The notes beneath the pieces are model-generated. The model searched no databases, had not been told where the DNA came from, and was given only the letters and a program-made list of their open reading frames with translations. This document shows positions 60,980 through 64,000 of a DNA stretch of 64,000 nt, piece after piece (the first letter of the stretch is position 1; the number at the start of each line of letters is the position of its first letter). The stretch comes from Leptospira sp. WS58.C1. GTDB taxonomy: Bacteria; Spirochaetota; Leptospiria; Leptospirales; Leptospiraceae. The position numbers and the translations under genes are program-made. The stretch is from assembly GCF_040833995.1 (NCBI RefSeq), contig NZ_CP162137.1, positions 1,453,001 to 1,517,000 on the forward strand, read 5' to 3'.

Positions 60980-62128
60980 ATGAAATTCCATATCTTTAAC
61001 CCTGTTTCCTTCTTCTTTCTAGTATCCTGCACTTTTTCGATTTCCTGCCTCTCCTCCGTAAAAGATCCAAAAGAAGAGTTCGTATATGTGCAGAACGTCC
61101 AAGGACGAAATGAGGAAGAGGCGGAATTGAACGCAAAACGGAAAATTTTGGAAAACGGTCTGGGGGAATTAATACAAGGATCCGCTCAAGTTGTCGGTGG
61201 AAAATTAAAGGAAAGTATCGTTAATTCTTCCGTGGAAGGTTTTGTATTAGAATATTCTAAAATAGGTGCGACTCGAAGGTCGGCGAGCGGACTTTTGGAA
61301 ATCGATGCCAAAGGAAAAGTGAACCAAAAAGCGGTCCAAGACGCTTTGAAAGAAAGATACAAAGAGCTTGGGAAACCCAAGTTTTTAGTGTTCATAGAAG
61401 AAAGAATATTAGGAAAACCGAACATAAAAGGGAAAGTTGGGGTCACGGAAAACGAGCTTATTCGGATCTTTACGGATTTCGACTTTTTGGATAAAAAACA
61501 ATTCTATCGTGTTCTTTTTAAAGAGGGGAAGATGGACTCTGCGGCTTTTTCGGAAAATTCTTTTGAGGAGAAAATATTATCCTTAGCTAATGAGTCCGAG
61601 GCTCAGATATTACTCGTGGGTCAAACCGATGTCACCGACCTGGGTAGGATAGAAGACACTAGGCTTCATTCTTATCAATCCGTACTTAGATTCAAAATTT
61701 TTGATGTAAATACCGCCCGGATCATAGCAGCGGATAATTCTTCCGGAGTTTCTCCTCATATTAATCCGGACACCGGTGTCCAGGAATCCATCAAAAGATC
61801 AGTCGAAAAAGCCTATCCTAAGATCAAGGAACAGATCTCCAATAAATGGAAACCTGGAAATCTGATCCGGATTAAAATAGAAGGACTGAGTTACGACGAA
61901 TACTTGGATAAGGATGTGCAAGGGATCATTCGGACCATTCAAGGAGTCAATCGGGTAAGCGAAACACTAGGCTCCGATCCGAATAAAGGGATTGTTTTGG
62001 AAATAGAAGCGTTGTATAACGGCGGAATTTTATATCAAAAACTTAGGGAAAGAAAAGAGGATTTTGGTTTGAAGTTCTCTCAACAAGAGGTAAAGCCCTC
62101 TTATATCCATTTAATCTTTAAAAAATAA
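60980..62128 (+). CDS. Putative lipoprotein, LPP20/FlgT-like region, unknown function
   Basis: About 382 residues from the ATG at 60980; a TTG at 60959 is an alternative. The signal (VSFFFLVSCTFSISC) ends with candidate lipidation Cys. Residues about 40-135 (VQGRNEEEAELNAKRKILEN; SASGLLEIDAKGKVN) resemble the N-terminal domain of LPP20/FlgT-type proteins. The remainder is alpha/beta with two repeats of an ILLVGQTDVTDLG type. Role unknown, probably envelope. Followed by the kinase gene 121 bp later. Confidence 0.55.
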   Translation: MKFHIFNPVSFFFLVSCTFSISCLSSVKDPKEEFVYVQNVQGRNEEEAELNAKRKILENGLGELIQGSAQVVGGKLKESIVNSSVEGFVLEYSKIGATRRSASGLLEIDAKGKVNQKAVQDALKERYKELGKPKFLVFIEERILGKPNIKGKVGVTENELIRIFTDFDFLDKKQFYRVLFKEGKMDSAAFSENSFEEKILSLANESEAQILLVGQTDVTDLGRIEDTRLHSYQSVLRFKIFDVNTARIIAADNSSGVSPHINPDTGVQESIKRSVEKAYPKIKEQISNKWKPGNLIRIKIEGLSYDEYLDKDVQGIIRTIQGVNRVSETLGSDPNKGIVLEIEALYNGGILYQKLRERKEDFGLKFSQQEVKPSYIHLIFKK

Positions 62129-62249
62129 GAATATTATACCTATCTATCTCGTTACAATATTCGAGTTAATACATTACTATTTTCTTTTTCTTCGTTGTTA
62201 GGCGAAAAAACGGATTGAAAGATAAAAATTTTAATCGGATAATCGCGGG

Positions 62250-63608
62250 GTGCAAGGCTTTTCGAATATCGACCAAGAGCCGAGTTATGGCTCCTTCTCC
62301 GAACCTCTCTCCTACGAATCCGAAGGATTTTCCAAGGAAGCTCCTCATGATAGGTCCGATTCGGAAGATCAAAATACAAAAGAGGAACTCTTAAAAAAGA
62401 TCTCCGTACTGAATCTTTTACAACAAGTGGCCACTGCAGCGAACGAAGCAAATGATGTGGAATCGGTACTTCAGTTTTCCGTGGACAGGATCTGCCTCAT
62501 CGCAAAATGGAAATTAGGTCTCGTATTTTTAACGTCGGAAGATTCGGAAAGACCGGAATATTCTTCCATCTCCTTCTCTCGAGAAGAGACTTTCTTAAAA
62601 GAGTTTAGAAATTTAATAAGGACTAGATCCAGAAAAGAAGGATCCATTCTTTCCGAAAGAGTCAGAAGATCTAGAAAACCGATCCTGCTCGAAAATTTTC
62701 CTTCTTATCTAAAAGGAGAATTAAAAGAGCTATCAATTAGGGCGGGAATTGAAGCGGCGATCGGGATTCCTATTTTAGTTAAAGAGAACTTGGTCGGAGT
62801 TTTGGAATTTTATTCAGGCAATAAATCCGCCGATCCTTCTTTTTTTGAAGCTGTTTCCCATATCAGTTCTCAGATTGGGAGGGTATTCGAGAGAAGGGAC
62901 TCGGAAAATTATCTAAAAACTTCGGGAGAACAATTAAGAGCTTTGTCGGCTAGGCTGCAAGAAGTAAGGGAAGAAGAAAGACTCCTGGTCGCAAGAGAGA
63001 TACATGACGAGTTAGGCCAATTATTGACCGTTCTTAAAATAGATCTTACATTATTAAAAAATAATTTTCAAAAATCGAACGGTTCCGATTCCAAATTAGT
63101 ATCCGAACTTCTATCCATGATCAAGGTGGCGGACTCGGGTATAGAGTCCGTACAAAGGATCGCCACGGAACTCAGACCTTTAATTTTAGAGGATTTAGGA
63201 TTATTGGAAGGGATAGAATGGTATGCAAAGGACTTTGAAAAAAGGACGGGGATTCGCTGCGAAATTATGATCCCTGCGGGAATTCTATCCTTAGGAAAGG
63301 AAGCATCCATTGCGTTATTCCGTATTTTCCAGGAAGCATTGACTAACACAGCCAGGCATTCCGAGGCGAGTTTCATTCAAGTTTCCTGCTTGGAAGAAGG
63401 CGCTTTTCTCATTCTAAAGATCCGAGATAACGGGATCGGCATCGATCCTAAAAAGATGAACCAGTCCAAATCATTAGGATTGATCGGCATGAGAGAAAGA
63501 GCGGTTGTTTTAGGTGGGGAAGTTTCCGTTTCGGGAGAAGCGGAGAAAGGCACAAGTGTGATCGTAAAAATTCCAATCTCAAATCGAAATACGGAGGAGT
63601 TCCGATGA
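62250..63608 (+). CDS. GAF-domain sensor histidine kinase (NarX/DesK-type, HisKA_3)
   Basis: 452 residues from a GTG. Residues about 55-215 form a GAF domain. The dimerisation and phosphoacceptor region reads LLVAREIHDELGQLLTVLK with His252, and the HATPase domain has FQEALTNTARHSEASF (N box), IRDNGIGID (G1) and LGLIGMRERA (G2). No membrane span, so it senses a cytoplasmic signal. It overlaps the response-regulator gene by 4 bp, so the two form a cognate pair. Confidence 0.88.
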   Translation: MQGFSNIDQEPSYGSFSEPLSYESEGFSKEAPHDRSDSEDQNTKEELLKKISVLNLLQQVATAANEANDVESVLQFSVDRICLIAKWKLGLVFLTSEDSERPEYSSISFSREETFLKEFRNLIRTRSRKEGSILSERVRRSRKPILLENFPSYLKGELKELSIRAGIEAAIGIPILVKENLVGVLEFYSGNKSADPSFFEAVSHISSQIGRVFERRDSENYLKTSGEQLRALSARLQEVREEERLLVAREIHDELGQLLTVLKIDLTLLKNNFQKSNGSDSKLVSELLSMIKVADSGIESVQRIATELRPLILEDLGLLEGIEWYAKDFEKRTGIRCEIMIPAGILSLGKEASIALFRIFQEALTNTARHSEASFIQVSCLEEGAFLILKIRDNGIGIDPKKMNQSKSLGLIGMRERAVVLGGEVSVSGEAEKGTSVIVKIPISNRNTEEFR

Positions 63609-64000
63609 TTTCCACATTGATCGCTGATGATCATTTATTGATCCGAGAAGGTTTAAGAAAGATCCTTTCCGAAGAGGAAGATATAGAGATCGTATACGAG
63701 GCGGAAAATGGACAGCAGGTTTTGGATTACCTTGCAGGCAGGCCCGTGCAAGTGTTGATCTTGGATATAAATATGCCTATGATGAGCGGTCTGGATATAT
63801 TAAAATATGTTCATAAACTTTCTCCTGATACTAGGGTATTGATCTTAAGCATGTATCCGGAAGATAGGTTTGCGGTTCGGGCTTTAAAAGCGGGCGCATC
63901 CGGTTATATCACTAAAGCCAGTGCGGGAGATGAACTTATCTCAGCAGTGCGTAAGGTCATTGAAGGAGCCAGATATATCAGTCCTGAGGCGACTGAGATG
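63605..64000 (+). CDS. NarL-type response regulator, N-terminal part (runs off window)
   Basis: 132 codons are visible. The receiver domain has the acidic pair ADDH (Asp8, Asp9), phosphoacceptor Asp54 in LILDINMPMMSG and the Lys in YITKAS. The pattern through ALKAGASGYITKAS and RYISPEATEM is typical of NarL/FixJ-like regulators, whose DNA-binding domain would follow after 64000. Partner of the upstream kinase. Confidence 0.88.
   Translation, partial: MISTLIADDHLLIREGLRKILSEEEDIEIVYEAENGQQVLDYLAGRPVQVLILDINMPMMSGLDILKYVHKLSPDTRVLILSMYPEDRFAVRALKAGASGYITKASAGDELISAVRKVIEGARYISPEATEM

Overview
The window looks like chromosomal DNA of a Leptospira species. The evidence is moderate-to-low G+C, frequent TTG/GTG starts, spirochaete-style lipoprotein signals, and several families I associate with Leptospira (LIC_12616-type phage neck protein, lipin-like LNS2 protein, Amt-phosphatase fusion, FG-GAP lipoprotein). 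The species cannot be named from this sequence alone. No rRNA, tRNA or CRISPR array was recognised.

Layout. (1) 1-5.9 kb: start of a tyrosinase gene, a secreted zinc phospholipase C/P1-nuclease-like protein, a Na+/H+ antiporter, a secreted lipin-like (LNS2) HAD protein and a secreted LprI-like protein. (2) 5.9-24.1 kb: an accessory island encoding a contractile phage tail without any head. In order it carries a cell-wall enzyme, tail terminator, sheath, tube, two overlapping assembly chaperones, tape measure, Dit-like protein, baseplate plug, hub, spike, gp25-like wedge, baseplate J and gpI-like protein. Then comes a cassette of seven tail-fibre genes or remnants sharing one N-terminal anchor. 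Four of these carry exactly seven copies of a ~40-residue repeat, predicted to form seven-bladed beta-propellers; one has collapsed to a single repeat. The island is bracketed by a 309-bp direct repeat containing the 5' part of the LprI-like gene. No terminase, portal, capsid, integrase or eCIS ATPase is visible, so it best fits an R-type tailocin or a headless prophage remnant.

(3) 24.8-34.2 kb: a glycogen/alpha-glucan operon (GT4 synthase, GH57, GlgX, MalQ, GlgP) behind a good sigma70-type promoter. (4) 34.2-41.7 kb: a DUF302 protein behind a CsoR/CstR-like operator, an ammonium transporter fused to a SpoIIE-type phosphatase, a small membrane protein, an APH-like kinase overlapping glpD, and a thiolase next to a MarR regulator with matching operators. 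(5) 41.7-47.8 kb: a denitrification module, with a DNR-type Crp/Fnr regulator diverging from norC-norB-norQ-norD and a cytochrome c'-like gene. A perfect FNR box and a terminator-like leader hairpin lie between them.

(6) 47.9-57.5 kb: an ArsR-AHSA1 pair with two operator palindromes, a seven-repeat FG-GAP lipoprotein, an enoyl-CoA hydratase family protein, a second ArsR with an SDR gene, and a probable metal-uptake group (PepSY membrane protein, lipoprotein, TonB-dependent receptor). (7) 57.9-64 kb: a SoxR-type regulator diverging from an FMN reductase-MFS pair with twin operators, an OsmC protein, a lipoprotein, and a NarL-type two-component pair that runs off the window.
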